Source: Fidelibacterota bacterium (GTDB lineage: Bacteria > Fidelibacterota > Marinisomatia > SCGC-AAA003-L08 > TS1B11). Taken from it: a stretch of 64,000 nt of DNA. Position numbers and translations under genes: made by a program. Below the pieces are notes generated by a model. The model was given only the letters and a program-made list of their open reading frames with translations. It was not told where the DNA came from and made no database searches. The first letter of the stretch is position 1. Every line of letters begins with the position of its first letter. Below are positions 52,370-61,015 of this stretch, piece by piece. Location of the stretch: NCBI GenBank assembly GCA_004124875.1, contig SCKJ01000010.1, forward strand, positions 27,243 through 91,242, written 5' to 3'.

Positions 52370-52983
52370 ACATTGCGGCGATTATCCTGGCTGCCGGAGG
52401 TTCCACCAGAATGGGGGGCCAGAACAAGTTATTGCTCCCTTTCATGGGGCAGCCCATGATCGCCCAGGTGACTGAAACCGTCCTCGAGGCAGAATATGAT
52501 CCGGTGATAGTGGTGACCGGATTCGCCGGCGAGGAGATTCGAAATGCGCTGGCGGGGTTAAGCGTCGGATTCGCGCACAACAAGGCCTGGTCTGATGGCA
52601 TGGCCGGATCCATCCGGACGGGACTTGAAGCGGTGCGCGCATCAGCAGACGGTATGCTGATCGTACTGGCCGATATGCCGTTGCTGTCGGCCACTACTCT
52701 GCGACGCTTAAAAAGACAATTTGTCCAGTCGAAGGGGGCTAAGATGGTGTTTCCCGTTTATGGCACGCAGCAGGGCAATCCAGTGCTCATGCCTGCAAAA
52801 TTCTTTCCCGAAATTGCTTCTCTTAACGGTGACCGGGGCTGTAAAGTGCTGCTCACCCGATATGGGGATGAAACGGTTGCAGTACCCGTGGAAACCGAAG
52901 ACGTCATCTGGGATATTGACAATGAGACGGATTATTCAAAATTGATTTCAGCCGATAAAGGGGACCCACTTGCCTCTTCATAA
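52366..52983 (+). CDS. Molybdenum cofactor cytidylyltransferase (MocA/MobA-like)
   Basis: A 205-residue nucleotidyltransferase with AAIILAAGGSTRMGGQNKLLLP (the nucleotide-binding signature), GFAHNKAWSDGMAGSIRTGL, LADMPLLSATTL and GQQGNPVLMP-type downstream segments. The family transfers CMP or GMP to molybdopterin; in CO dehydrogenase operons it makes the MCD form of the cofactor. The start is a GTG overlapping the coxE stop (GTGA) and the end overlaps the xdhC gene. It is named by family; CMP over GMP is inferred from the CO dehydrogenase context. Confidence 0.92.
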   Translation: MNIAAIILAAGGSTRMGGQNKLLLPFMGQPMIAQVTETVLEAEYDPVIVVTGFAGEEIRNALAGLSVGFAHNKAWSDGMAGSIRTGLEAVRASADGMLIVLADMPLLSATTLRRLKRQFVQSKGAKMVFPVYGTQQGNPVLMPAKFFPEIASLNGDRGCKVLLTRYGDETVAVPVETEDVIWDIDNETDYSKLISADKGDPLASS

Positions 52984-53761
52984 AGATTTATTCAAAACTG
53001 TTGCCGAGCTGAAGGCTGCCAACACCCCCTTCGCCATTGCCACGGTGATTCAGGTGGAAGGCTCTTCATCGGGCAAGCTGGGCGACAAGGCGATCTATAA
53101 CGAGGCCGGCGAACGGATTCTCGGCTGGGTCGGTGGGGCCTGCGTGGAGAACCGGGTGGCGGCGACGGCCCGGGAGACCTATCTCGATGGCACCCCCCGC
53201 ATCATCAACATTGATCTCGACAGCGACACTATGGAGATGGGCATACCTTGTGGAGGTAAAATGGCTGTTATCGTTGAACCTCAATTGAGTGCGCCGGTAC
53301 TGCTGATCCGCGGCATGGGCCGGGTAACGGAAGTGCTGGCTCAACTGGGCGACCTGCTCAACTACCGCGTGATGGTGCAGACCTCAGCCGAGGAGGCAGA
53401 GCGCTATCCCGGGGCCGAGCAGGTTATCACCGAGCCCCTGGATATCGAGGACCTCGATTTTCCCGTGGACTACTTTGTGCTGGGCACCCATCACCGGGAC
53501 GACGACAAGGTGTCGCTGAAAGCCCTGCAAATGGGCATCCCCTACGTGGCCGTGGTGGCGAGCAAAAAGAAGACCGGCATCATCATCGACTACCTCAAGG
53601 AAAAAGGGGCCACCGATGAACAGCTGCAGCAGTTCCACGCCCCGGCCGGCCTGGACCTGAAAGCCAAGGCCGCCGAGGAGATTGCCCTGGCCATCATGTC
53701 GGAGATCGTGATGCACCGCAACGGCGGCAGCGGGAAATCCATGCAGCTGGCAGCTTCATAG
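52970..53761 (+). CDS. XdhC/CoxF-family molybdenum cofactor maturation protein
   Basis: A 263-residue XdhC-family protein with FAIATVIQVEGSSSGKLGDKA, GWVGGACVENRVAA, LLIRGMGRVTEVLAQLGDLLNYRV and the C-terminal HAPAGLDLKAKAAEEIALAIMSEI signature. It is a second, separate XdhC next to the XdhC-YHS protein on the other strand; N-terminal halves of the two are alike (FAIATV). The start is a TTG with AAGGGGA upstream, overlapping the cytidylyltransferase gene by 14 bases. It probably inserts the cofactor into CoxL. Confidence 0.9.
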   Translation: MPLHKDLFKTVAELKAANTPFAIATVIQVEGSSSGKLGDKAIYNEAGERILGWVGGACVENRVAATARETYLDGTPRIINIDLDSDTMEMGIPCGGKMAVIVEPQLSAPVLLIRGMGRVTEVLAQLGDLLNYRVMVQTSAEEAERYPGAEQVITEPLDIEDLDFPVDYFVLGTHHRDDDKVSLKALQMGIPYVAVVASKKKTGIIIDYLKEKGATDEQLQQFHAPAGLDLKAKAAEEIALAIMSEIVMHRNGGSGKSMQLAAS

Positions 53762-54202
53762 CCATGCGGCTTAGGCCTTCCTCTCTGTGAGCGCCATCCA
53801 CCCTGCATACTAAAACGGCATACGTCTGGGAAGTGCCTGCCATAACTATATGAATGATAAAGGATTAAGAAACTCGTCCCTCCGCTTTGGGAGCAGGGGG
53901 TCGAAGGTTCAAATCCGCGAGTTTACCCCGAGTATTCCGTGGGGCCGCGACGAATTCAGTCGCCAGTGGCAGCAGCTGTTGGCGGGGTGGCCAGGAGCCT
54001 GCCCTGAGTCTACCAGCTGGCGGAGACCGAAGGGTCTGCATTTTTGTTTTGCAATCAACTCGCTCAACAACCTGTGAACACGCCAAGCGTGCCCAAAGAA
54101 GTATTTATTGAGCACCTGGTAGCCGTTGGAAACACCTCAAAGATTCTTTTTTTACCGGCCATTCGGTAATCGATGTGATCCGGCTCGAGGAAGTGCTTCA
54201 GA
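53762..54202. other. Intergenic region after the cox operon
   Basis: About 440 bases holding repeat copy C (53861-54050). The rest, including the 150 bases before the CadC-like gene end, shows no gene or clear terminator. Confidence 0.5.
53861..54050 (+). repeat. tRNA-Pro-derived dispersed repeat, copy C
   Basis: It starts with CCGCTTTGGGAGCAGGGGGT (anticodon UGG arm), GGTTCAAATCC and a degraded acceptor, then shares the CCCGAGTATTCCG and GGCAGCAGCTGTTGGC spacer. It ends in CCTGCCCTGAGT, CTGGCGGAGACCGAAGGGT and GCATTTTTGTTT. It aligns with copy B over its whole 190 bases. Confidence 0.75.
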
Positions 54203-54838
54203 TTATTTAACCTGCAGTTTCTTGCGTAATTCACTGATCCGCTGATCAATCTCCGCGTCACTTGGCGAATACATCATTATGGTGGAATCGATGTCTCCAT
54301 CGCTGACCCATTCAAAAGTAATATATTCCTCAACCTGAGGTTCTGCGAAAAACATCAAACCCACCAGCCAGAGCAGTGAAATCGATATGGATCCCGCCAG
54401 CGCGGAAGGCCAATGAAAATCAAATGAATATTTTTTTAACGCAGATCTGTTCTGCAAGGTAGCTATATCCTTAATCGACGAATTCCTATGAGCCGATTCC
54501 CGCGAAACAGCCTCTACTTTGGGAATGAATCTGTAGCCTCGTTTACGAATCGTTTCTATCACTCGGGGACTATCGGTATTGTCGCCAAAAGCCTTGCGAA
54601 GTTCGGATATAGCCTTGTTCAGCGCATCTTCCGTCACAAATTGTCCGGGCCAGATAGCCTCAAGAATTTCTTTCCTGCCGATGACGCGGCCCTCGTGAGT
54701 GCAGAGATAAAGCAGGATTTCCATGATCCTTGGCTCCAAGGCGCGAGATTTCCCGTTTTTAATGATTCGGTTGCGGTCCGGTTCAATAATCCAGTCACCG
54801 AACTGCAGGCAGGTCGCCGCATGTTGACCCGTTTCCAT
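54203..54838 (-). CDS. CadC-like membrane-bound winged-helix regulator
   Basis: A 211-residue protein. Residues about 10-105 form an OmpR-type winged helix (RALEPRIMEILLYLCTHEG, IWPGQFVTEDALNKAISELRK, VIETIRKRGYRFIP). A membrane segment lies near 148-166 (LAGSISISLLWLVGLMFF), followed by a short acidic extracytoplasmic tail. Such CadC/ToxR-type regulators bind DNA while attached to the membrane. AAGGAGG precedes the ATG. It is divergent from the serine hydrolase gene (218 bases between), which may be its target. Confidence 0.85.
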   Translation of the reverse strand: METGQHAATCLQFGDWIIEPDRNRIIKNGKSRALEPRIMEILLYLCTHEGRVIGRKEILEAIWPGQFVTEDALNKAISELRKAFGDNTDSPRVIETIRKRGYRFIPKVEAVSRESAHRNSSIKDIATLQNRSALKKYSFDFHWPSALAGSISISLLWLVGLMFFAEPQVEEYITFEWVSDGDIDSTIMMYSPSDAEIDQRISELRKKLQVK

Positions 54839-55056
54839 CTATCCCTCCTTGAATTAAATCTTGTACCTCGCATGGAAACGCATTGTTCCTGAATCTCCTC
54901 GCATCGGCAGTCATTCCACAGCAATTCTACAGCAAATCCACAGGTAGTCCTCAAGCATCCCCGTACCCGTGTTGCTAATTTCGGTCATTAACGAGTTGGC
55001 GCCCTGAAAATGGGGTGCGCAATTCTGTGCTCAACATTTGCCGGGAAGGAGATAGA

Positions 55057-56808
55057 ATGCAACGTCATGGCCGGCTAAAATATTTTGGGGTCCTGGCAGG
55101 TACGATCCTGTGGGTGACTTGCACAGCAGGCACCCGGCAGGCGATCGAAAAGCCCATGCAAACCGAATCCGTGAAAGGGCTACTCGGTCAGAAACTGGAT
55201 CATTATCTCACGTTTGCTGAACGGCTGGGCTTCTCAGGCACCGTGCTGGTGGCAAAAGGCGATGATCTTTTGCTTAATAAGGGCTATGGATTCGCTGATC
55301 GAAATAGATCGTTGAAAAACGGCCCGAATACGATCCACAGTGTTGGATCGATCGGAAAGCAGTTCACCGCCGCAGCGATCATGACCTTGGAAATGGAAGG
55401 CAAACTAAATACGGCCGATTCTGTCGGAAAGTATTTCACCGGCCTTCCTGAAGAAAAAGGCGCGATCACAATCCACCAGCTCCTTACGCATACCAGTGGG
55501 CTCGCCCCGATGAATTTTTTAAACGAGTTCCCTAAAATTGCGGAAAATCAGACCACCGATCAGATAGCCGGTGTGGTTCTGGAGGGGCCGTTTAATTTTG
55601 AGCCGGGCGCGGAGTTCAGCTATTCAAACGGCGGATATCTAATGCTGGCCCTCGTCATCGAGCAAGTCTCAGGACAAAATTTTCAGGACTACGTCCGCGA
55701 ACATTTATTTCTGCCGGCAGGAATGAAATCCGCAGGTTACGGAAAGCATAATTGGGGAGATCTGCAACTCGCTAAACGGTATATGAATAACAAGGAAAGT
55801 GATTCCCCGGCATATCATCCTGAAATTGTGACGCAGGAGGCAGGTGCCGGTCCCGTTCTGGCCACTGCGCATGATATGTTCCTCTGGCATCAAGCGTTAT
55901 TGGATAATGTCATCCTCTCAAGATCGGCCAAGGAGAAAATGTATACGCCCCAGCTTCAGAACTACGGTTACGGTTGGGATATCATCCAGACGCCTGATGG
56001 CCTTCTGATCCAGCATAATGGGGGCACGACCGATGGAGTGAGTGCTGAATTTGTCCGCTACATCGATGCCGGCATCACCATCATTGTCATGTCCAATCAG
56101 GGGTATGCAGGGATTCCCTTCATGGCCGGACCCATTAAGAATGACCTGGTCGCATTGGTGTTTGGTGACCCTTGGGATTTACCTCAACTGCCGGACATGG
56201 GGCATGAGATCGATGCCAACTCATTTGCCACAAGCCTTGACTTGGCAGACGGCAGCATCACCCTTACGCCCATCGGAAACATCATATTGGCCCAAGGCGA
56301 TGGCGCGGCTGCCAGCGGCCTGCTGTCGGGGAGCATGCCCACGGCTTTGAGCGCCGAATTGAGCGACAAATCGGCGCAGCTCATTAAAGCAGCGATGAGT
56401 GGGCAGTTAGAGACTTTCAGTCACATCTTTTCCAGTGAGGGTCAGATGAACCGGACCAGCCAATTTATCGCCATGCGAACAAAAAGATACGCCGCAGAGA
56501 TGGGCGAGGTGGTGGGTGTCACAGCCGCCCGGTCGGCTTTATCCGATTTGCAGCCGGCCGCGCTGAAGGTGGGGGTCATCGTGCAGGGGACTCACTCAGA
56601 CATATCTTACTGGCTGCACTGGGACAGCGAGGGGAACTATCTGGGCCTTCAGCCGGCCGAAGATATCAGCACGATCACCATGTTGATGATGCCCACTGGG
56701 CATGACGAATTGCTGGGCTACAACTTTTCCGAAAGAGCCACCATCTCACTTGGCGTAGAGCGGGATGCTCAAGGCAAGATCACCAGGATTGACCGGAAAG
56801 GCATTTAG
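55057..56808 (+). CDS. Serine hydrolase of the β-lactamase/class C (DD-peptidase-like) family
   Basis: A 583-residue enzyme. The ATG at 55057 has AAGGAGA upstream and opens a signal-like segment (FGVLAGTILWVTCTAGTRQ). The catalytic domain shows SxxK (SIGK, Ser98/Lys101), YSN (about 189-191) and an HNGG box near residue 315; also HQLLTHTSGLA. The C-terminal 180 residues form an additional domain. The family includes D-aminopeptidases and esterases as well as β-lactamase homologues, so the substrate is open. It is exported and probably acts at the envelope. An upstream start at 55015 is less likely. Confidence 0.88.
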   Translation: MQRHGRLKYFGVLAGTILWVTCTAGTRQAIEKPMQTESVKGLLGQKLDHYLTFAERLGFSGTVLVAKGDDLLLNKGYGFADRNRSLKNGPNTIHSVGSIGKQFTAAAIMTLEMEGKLNTADSVGKYFTGLPEEKGAITIHQLLTHTSGLAPMNFLNEFPKIAENQTTDQIAGVVLEGPFNFEPGAEFSYSNGGYLMLALVIEQVSGQNFQDYVREHLFLPAGMKSAGYGKHNWGDLQLAKRYMNNKESDSPAYHPEIVTQEAGAGPVLATAHDMFLWHQALLDNVILSRSAKEKMYTPQLQNYGYGWDIIQTPDGLLIQHNGGTTDGVSAEFVRYIDAGITIIVMSNQGYAGIPFMAGPIKNDLVALVFGDPWDLPQLPDMGHEIDANSFATSLDLADGSITLTPIGNIILAQGDGAAASGLLSGSMPTALSAELSDKSAQLIKAAMSGQLETFSHIFSSEGQMNRTSQFIAMRTKRYAAEMGEVVGVTAARSALSDLQPAALKVGVIVQGTHSDISYWLHWDSEGNYLGLQPAEDISTITMLMMPTGHDELLGYNFSERATISLGVERDAQGKITRIDRKGI

Positions 56809-57581
56809 AAATCTTCCGCCGATCCCAGGGCTGGGCACGGCGACCCGCCTATCGTTGTCGGGAGGGCCCGGTGCTTACTGGCGTCGGCTGCCTCAATATT
56901 GGCATTCAGGGCCAATGCCTTTTCCGGCGCTGGGCATCAGGCTGATCCCGAGGAGTAGCGGGGCAGAAATTTCGTGTAGATCATCGCAAGATAACGGGTA
57001 CACACGTTCCAATGAGATACCTTACTTCACTCCCTATTCCCTCAGCGAAAATAGGCCCACTCAGCCAAAAATTTAAATTCTGAATTAATCTCCCTGAAAA
57101 CTCAGGCGATAACTGCGTTTATATGTTGAGTTTGAAGATAATGGAAAATGGATCAATCGAAAGATGCTAAAGCAGAGGAAGCGTTATGACCTGAAATCGC
57201 AGCACCAAACGGTGGCTGTATCATGAGTAGGATGCCCAGAAAGTCTCTCTTAATTTTAGATCAAATCTACCCGAAATGCTTTGAAGTCGTACAGATATGA
57301 TGATGCAGCCCAGCGCGTCATTAAGGTTGGACGGCATCTCCAAAATGCACACAACCGTGCGTTGGAATGCATCACTGAGGACATTCACGACGATCGTTAT
57401 TCGATTAAAAAATTAGCGAATGAAGCAAAATTGACTTTGATCCTGATACTAACATTAATATGGGTTCATGAATCGACAGCAACACCTTCGAGGCAAGAGT
57501 CTGCTAGGACTCATTCTCAGCGAGCAGTACCGCAATTGGAGATTCCGCCGTTCGGGGGCGAACTCTCCGCATAAGCATCGT
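56809..57581. other. Intergenic region with leader repeat copy 2
   Basis: About 770 bases without a convincing gene. The leader repeat copy 2 is at 57201-57294. An open frame at 57281-57574 begins at a TTG and runs into low-quality sequence (QRVIKVGRHLQNAHN); I do not regard it as a gene. No terminator was seen after the hydrolase. Confidence 0.5.
57201..57294 (+). repeat. 93-base leader repeat, copy 2
   Basis: Shares CACC-AAAC-GGTG, GGTGGCTGTATCAT, TAGGATGCCCAGAAAGTCTC and ATCTACCCGAAATGCTTTGA with copy 1 at 33755-33847, with about a dozen differences in the middle and end. No gene clearly follows it here. Confidence 0.65.
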
Positions 57582-58172
57582 ATGCCTATGATGCGGAACC
57601 GTGAGATTCTGATGCTGGAGGAAGTACTTAACAACCTTTAGCCCCGCAATTGCTTGGAATGGGGCTCAGGCTACAGCACTTTATACTATCCCAAATTTGC
57701 CCTCCCGCAGACAGAGTGGCTGGCTATTGAGCACGACGCTGAGTGGGCAGAAAGGATAAGGGACCAAAACGATAACCCGCGGGTCAAGATTGTTTCTATT
57801 CCACCCCAACAGTTCCCATGGACAGATGCAAATGATGATGGCGCCTACGACGACCTTAAAGACTATGTAGATTATGCCGAGGCATTTAAACCCTACGATT
57901 TCATTCTGGTTGACGGTTGAGCCCGGATCGAATGCCTCAGAAGAGCATATGAATGGATCACTGAAACGGGGGTGGTGATCCTGCACGATTCGATGCGGGA
58001 GTACTATCATCCGCCACTCAAAATCTTCAAGCACCAAGTGATGTTTGAGGTAGCAGGAAAAACATCACAGGGGTTGTGGATAGGCAGCAAAGCGGAGCCT
58101 ATCGAGAGTTATCTTAACGTATCTGGGCACACGCGGCTATGGTCAATGCACAATTGCCGGCGGATGGGTTGA
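57582..58172 (+). pseudogene. SAM-dependent methyltransferase gene with two in-frame stops
   Basis: One frame from the ATG at 57582 (MPMMRNREILMLEEVLNNL) continues past a TAG at 57639-57641 into PRNCLEWGSGYSTLYYP, the SAM-binding motif I. It continues through IEHDAEWAERIRDQ and YDFILVDG to a TGA at 57918-57920, then carries on as ARIECLRRAYEW and VVILHDSMREYYHPPL to a stop at 58172. The pieces read as one class I methyltransferase of the glycan cluster. Two stops in the frame make it a pseudogene unless stops are read through. Confidence 0.8.
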
Positions 58173-58306
58173 TTCGGCAGGCAAAATGATCCCAACCGTT
58201 GATCCGCTATCCCGGCCCGCCTTCCGACGGGAAAAAAGTATGGTCGCCCAATAATTGGCCCTGTAACATTCTGCATGTTGGCATCCCTTAGATATCGGGA
58301 ATTCTC

Positions 58307-59398
58307 TTGCCCCAGCACTCCTCACATCGAACCTGCCTTATCCGTTATCCCAAGGAATTCAAGGCTTCCCGGTTAGTGAATCCATCTCTGTCCAATCCAT
58401 TTGTATCAGTCTTGATACGATCGTACAATCGGCTCCCATATGTCCTGGAAATTGTCAAAGTATCCCTTACTCAGAACTATGATAATTTCGAAATCGTTAT
58501 CATGGATCAAAGCGACGAGGCCCACTGGACTGAGCACCGCACCGCTATCGAGAGCAAGGGCGAAAAGGTGCGAGTAATCCGCTCTGAACCACTTGGCTCT
58601 GCCAGGGCCAAGAATGTCGGGGTAGCCAACTGCCGAGGTGATGTGGTACTGTTCATTGATGATGACGATCTTCCTGTGGGCAACAACTGGATTAGCTCTC
58701 ACGCCAGGCATTACGAAGACCCTCAATGTCTGGGCGTATCGGGGCGCTGCGTCAAGCGGCTAGATGAAAAGCCGCCTTACAAAGACCCGGAGATGGCCTA
58801 TGCTCGATGCCTGAGTTATTCATTCTTTCTGCGGGGGCGGGACTTCACCGGCATTGATCGAACTAAGAAACCTGTAGAGTGGCTCCACGGGCTGAATGCT
58901 TCGGTCCGCCGCTCATACGTGGTTGAGCTGGGAGGTTGGTATCCGTTCGTACCCAACATAGACGAGCATTCGTTTTGTTTTAAGTTGCAAAAAGCGATGC
59001 AAGACGGTGACTACCTGATGTTCGACCCGGAGCCAGTGGCACTCAGGCGCTTCAATATCCCCGGAGGCCTGGGAAAACGGCACTTGTCGCTCAATAACAT
59101 TGTAAGGAACCATTTAAAGTACTATCATTGGGTGGTCGCGGAACAGTTCCCCTTGCGTTTTTATGGCCTTTACCCCTTTTTTATTATGTATGCATTCCTG
59201 TTTGCCGTGCGTTGGTTTAAAACCTACTCCTCTTTCACAGACAGCCGGTGGATGAAGTGGTTTGGTCCGCAAATGGGCCGGCGTATGTATATCTGGCAAG
59301 AGTTTATTTTCCTACCTTTAACGGCCTTGCGGCTGCTGCTCTCAAAGAGGCCTACTTGGTCTGGCCCCCTTGAAAGTATTGAATCCCAGTCTCAATAG
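58307..59398 (+). CDS. Family 2 glycosyltransferase
   Basis: A 363-residue GT-A enzyme: FVSVLIRSYNRLPYVLEIVK, the nucleotide-sugar site with GDVVLFIDDDDLPVGNNW (DDDD motif), GLNASVRRSYVVELGGWYP and a long C-terminal region with a hydrophobic segment (FYGLYPFFIMYAFLFAVRWF). It would add a sugar to a surface polysaccharide or lipid carrier. The frame opens at a TTG (58307); a GTG at 58376 just before the family's start is also possible. It lies between two broken methyltransferase genes in the glycan cluster. Confidence 0.87.
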   Translation: MPQHSSHRTCLIRYPKEFKASRLVNPSLSNPFVSVLIRSYNRLPYVLEIVKVSLTQNYDNFEIVIMDQSDEAHWTEHRTAIESKGEKVRVIRSEPLGSARAKNVGVANCRGDVVLFIDDDDLPVGNNWISSHARHYEDPQCLGVSGRCVKRLDEKPPYKDPEMAYARCLSYSFFLRGRDFTGIDRTKKPVEWLHGLNASVRRSYVVELGGWYPFVPNIDEHSFCFKLQKAMQDGDYLMFDPEPVALRRFNIPGGLGKRHLSLNNIVRNHLKYYHWVVAEQFPLRFYGLYPFFIMYAFLFAVRWFKTYSSFTDSRWMKWFGPQMGRRMYIWQEFIFLPLTALRLLLSKRPTWSGPLESIESQSQ

Positions 59399-59535
59399 TG
59401 ATTGGGGCAACAGATCATCATTTCCGCATCCTATCTGTCAGCGGCATTAATCGGCAATAGGGAGCCTTGGATGGGAAAACTGCTTCAGCGTGTTGAGGCC
59501 TTGCTTAAATTATCATTTAATCAGATCGGCAGGGG

Positions 59536-60300
59536 ATGGAGTACGACACTCAACAATTAACGGCTAGGATGAACTACTCCGATTTTCTGACTGGGATTTC
59601 ATTTCGTTTCATTAAGCCAAAAACAAGGATGCCACGCCGACTCGCCAGACTGCTCAACAAAAGTTCTCGGCTCGGAATTCCTCTTGAGCAATGGATCACG
59701 ACGCTACTTGAGGAAGACGGGTACATGAAACGGACCTTGAATGATCTCTGCAAGGTTCCGAAAATGTCCTCCTTTGCCATGGGAGCAATTATTCACCGGG
59801 GTGTTTCGCTGATGCCAAAAGATCAGGCGTTCGTAAATGTAGGCGTGTGGCACGGCTTCACTTTTTTGTGCGGCATGATCAATAACCCCGATTAGAGATG
59901 CATAGGGATCGATAACTTTTCGCACAAAACCGATCGTGGCGAGCGCAAACATTTTCCAATAAGATTTGATAAATACAAGAGCAACAACCATTCGTTTTAC
60001 GAGATGGATTATCAGAAGTACTTCGCTGAAATTCATGATGGAACGATCGGCTTTTACATTTACGATGGCTTGCATCGCTATAAGAATCAATTGGAGGCTC
60101 TTCAGGTAGCGGAACCGTATTTTGGTGAGAATTGCATCATTTTCATTGACGATACAAATGGCACGGAACCCCGTGGCGCTACCCTTGATTTTATTGCACA
60201 AAGCGAAAACAAATATCGTATACTGCTCAATCGGCAGACAGCCGGCAAAATGCATCCCACGCTATGGGAGGGCGTCATCGTATTTCAAAAAGTAGGCTAG
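59536..60300 (+). pseudogene. Macrocin/TylF-like methyltransferase gene with an in-frame stop
   Basis: The frame from 59536 (MEYDTQQLTAR, with DFLTGISFRFIKPKTRMPRR and LLEEDGYMKRTL) reaches GVWHGFTFLCGMINNPD, where a TAG (59893-59895) interrupts it. The same frame continues as RCIGIDNFSHKT and YEMDYQKYFAEIHDG, IGFYIYDGLHRYKNQLEA and IIFIDDTNGTEPRGAT to 60300. It resembles macrocin O-methyltransferase-type enzymes (SAM motif with GVWHGF and acidic D-G-x-H). It is the second methyltransferase with an in-frame stop here. Confidence 0.75.
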
Positions 60301-60554
60301 GAAGCCAAATTAGGCTCCGGCATGCGTCACAGGAGCGGCACTGGTTCGAACGTTAGTCTCCGGGGAAAAAAAGGGGAGCGATATTGCGCAGAAAGCCATA
60401 TACCCCCGAACAAATCATCTACGAATTCGGGGCGCTGAGGCATAGTGCTCCATAAGGCTTTGGACAAGCTGGCGAGAATGAAATCAACAACCCTAAACCC
60501 TCATTACAACCGGCATTAGAAATGGGGAAAGAGCAACACGATGGGCAACTGTTT
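60301..60554. other. Intergenic region with IS scars
   Basis: It contains the IS3-type orfA start (60384-60455) and otherwise unassigned sequence before the second IS remnant (60555-60787). No gene is supported. Confidence 0.4.
60384..60455 (+). mobile_element. IS3-type orfA start remnant
   Basis: A TTG with GGGGAG upstream opens LRRKPYTPEQIIYEFGALR and stops after 23 codons. The start is like the common IS3-family transposase N-terminus with RRKxYTPEQII. It is a second, distinct IS stump in the glycan region. Confidence 0.55.
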
Positions 60555-60787
60555 TGATCTTGCTACCATAAAATGGACACCACGAGAAGTCTTATTGCCT
60601 GTTTGAACTTCATGTTTTCATACTCGACCGGGGATCTGAATCCCAATGTTGAGTATCTTCTGGTCCGGTTATAAAAGCCCTCCATATACTCGAACAGACT
60701 CCGCCGGGCTTCCTCGCGGGTGCGGCAGCGTTCATGGTAGACCCATCCCGTCTTCAGGGTATGTCCAAAACTCGCAGCACATGCCAA
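60555..60787 (-). mobile_element. IS3-family right-end remnant (orfB C-terminus)
   Basis: The minus strand encodes the C-terminal part of an IS3 orfB transposase (SFGHTLKTGWVYHE, CRTREEARRSLFEYMEGFYN, YSTLGFRSPVEYEN). The outer end carries TGATCTTGCTACC, which matches the left end at 36667 and 63875 as a terminal inverted repeat. The upstream two-thirds of the transposase is missing. Confidence 0.8.
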
Positions 60788-60789
60788 GC

Positions 60790-61015
60790 GGTAGACTGTG
60801 GCCTGTTCAAATGCTTATATTCGTTCATGGATCGTTTGGCGTCTGCAATCAAAAATGGGAATGCCGGTCTAGCCGGTGCCTGCAACGCTGCAATGATTGA
60901 GGGAACCGTGGGCGGGATTTATATGGGTGATTTGGAATGGCAGGATGTGGACACTCCCGAAACCTACGCCAATCTCAATGATCCCGGCCTGCTTCTGCGG
61001 ATGTTGCAGCTGTGA
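60790..61015 (+). pseudogene. C-terminal fragment of a sugar/alcohol-phosphate nucleotidyltransferase
   Basis: The frame ends with GLAGACNAAMIEGTVGG and MGDLEWQDVDTPETYANL, the C-terminal signature of NTP-transferases (WxDIDTPE box). The 5' part is replaced by the IS3 remnant, so the enzyme is broken. Its stop overlaps the GTG of the next gene (GTGA), so it once formed an operon with the polymerase. A CTP-linked role is suggested by that partner. Confidence 0.65.

Noticed and set aside
53850..54111. Small plus-strand frames starting MNDKGLRNSSLR or MGAGGRRFKS
   Set aside because: They are read-through of the tRNA-Pro-derived repeat; the same text appears at 29922, which shows it is a repeat artefact.
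57281..57574. 97-codon plus-strand frame
   Set aside because: Starts at a TTG inside the leader repeat, has no ribosome site or family and ends in sequence without coding character.
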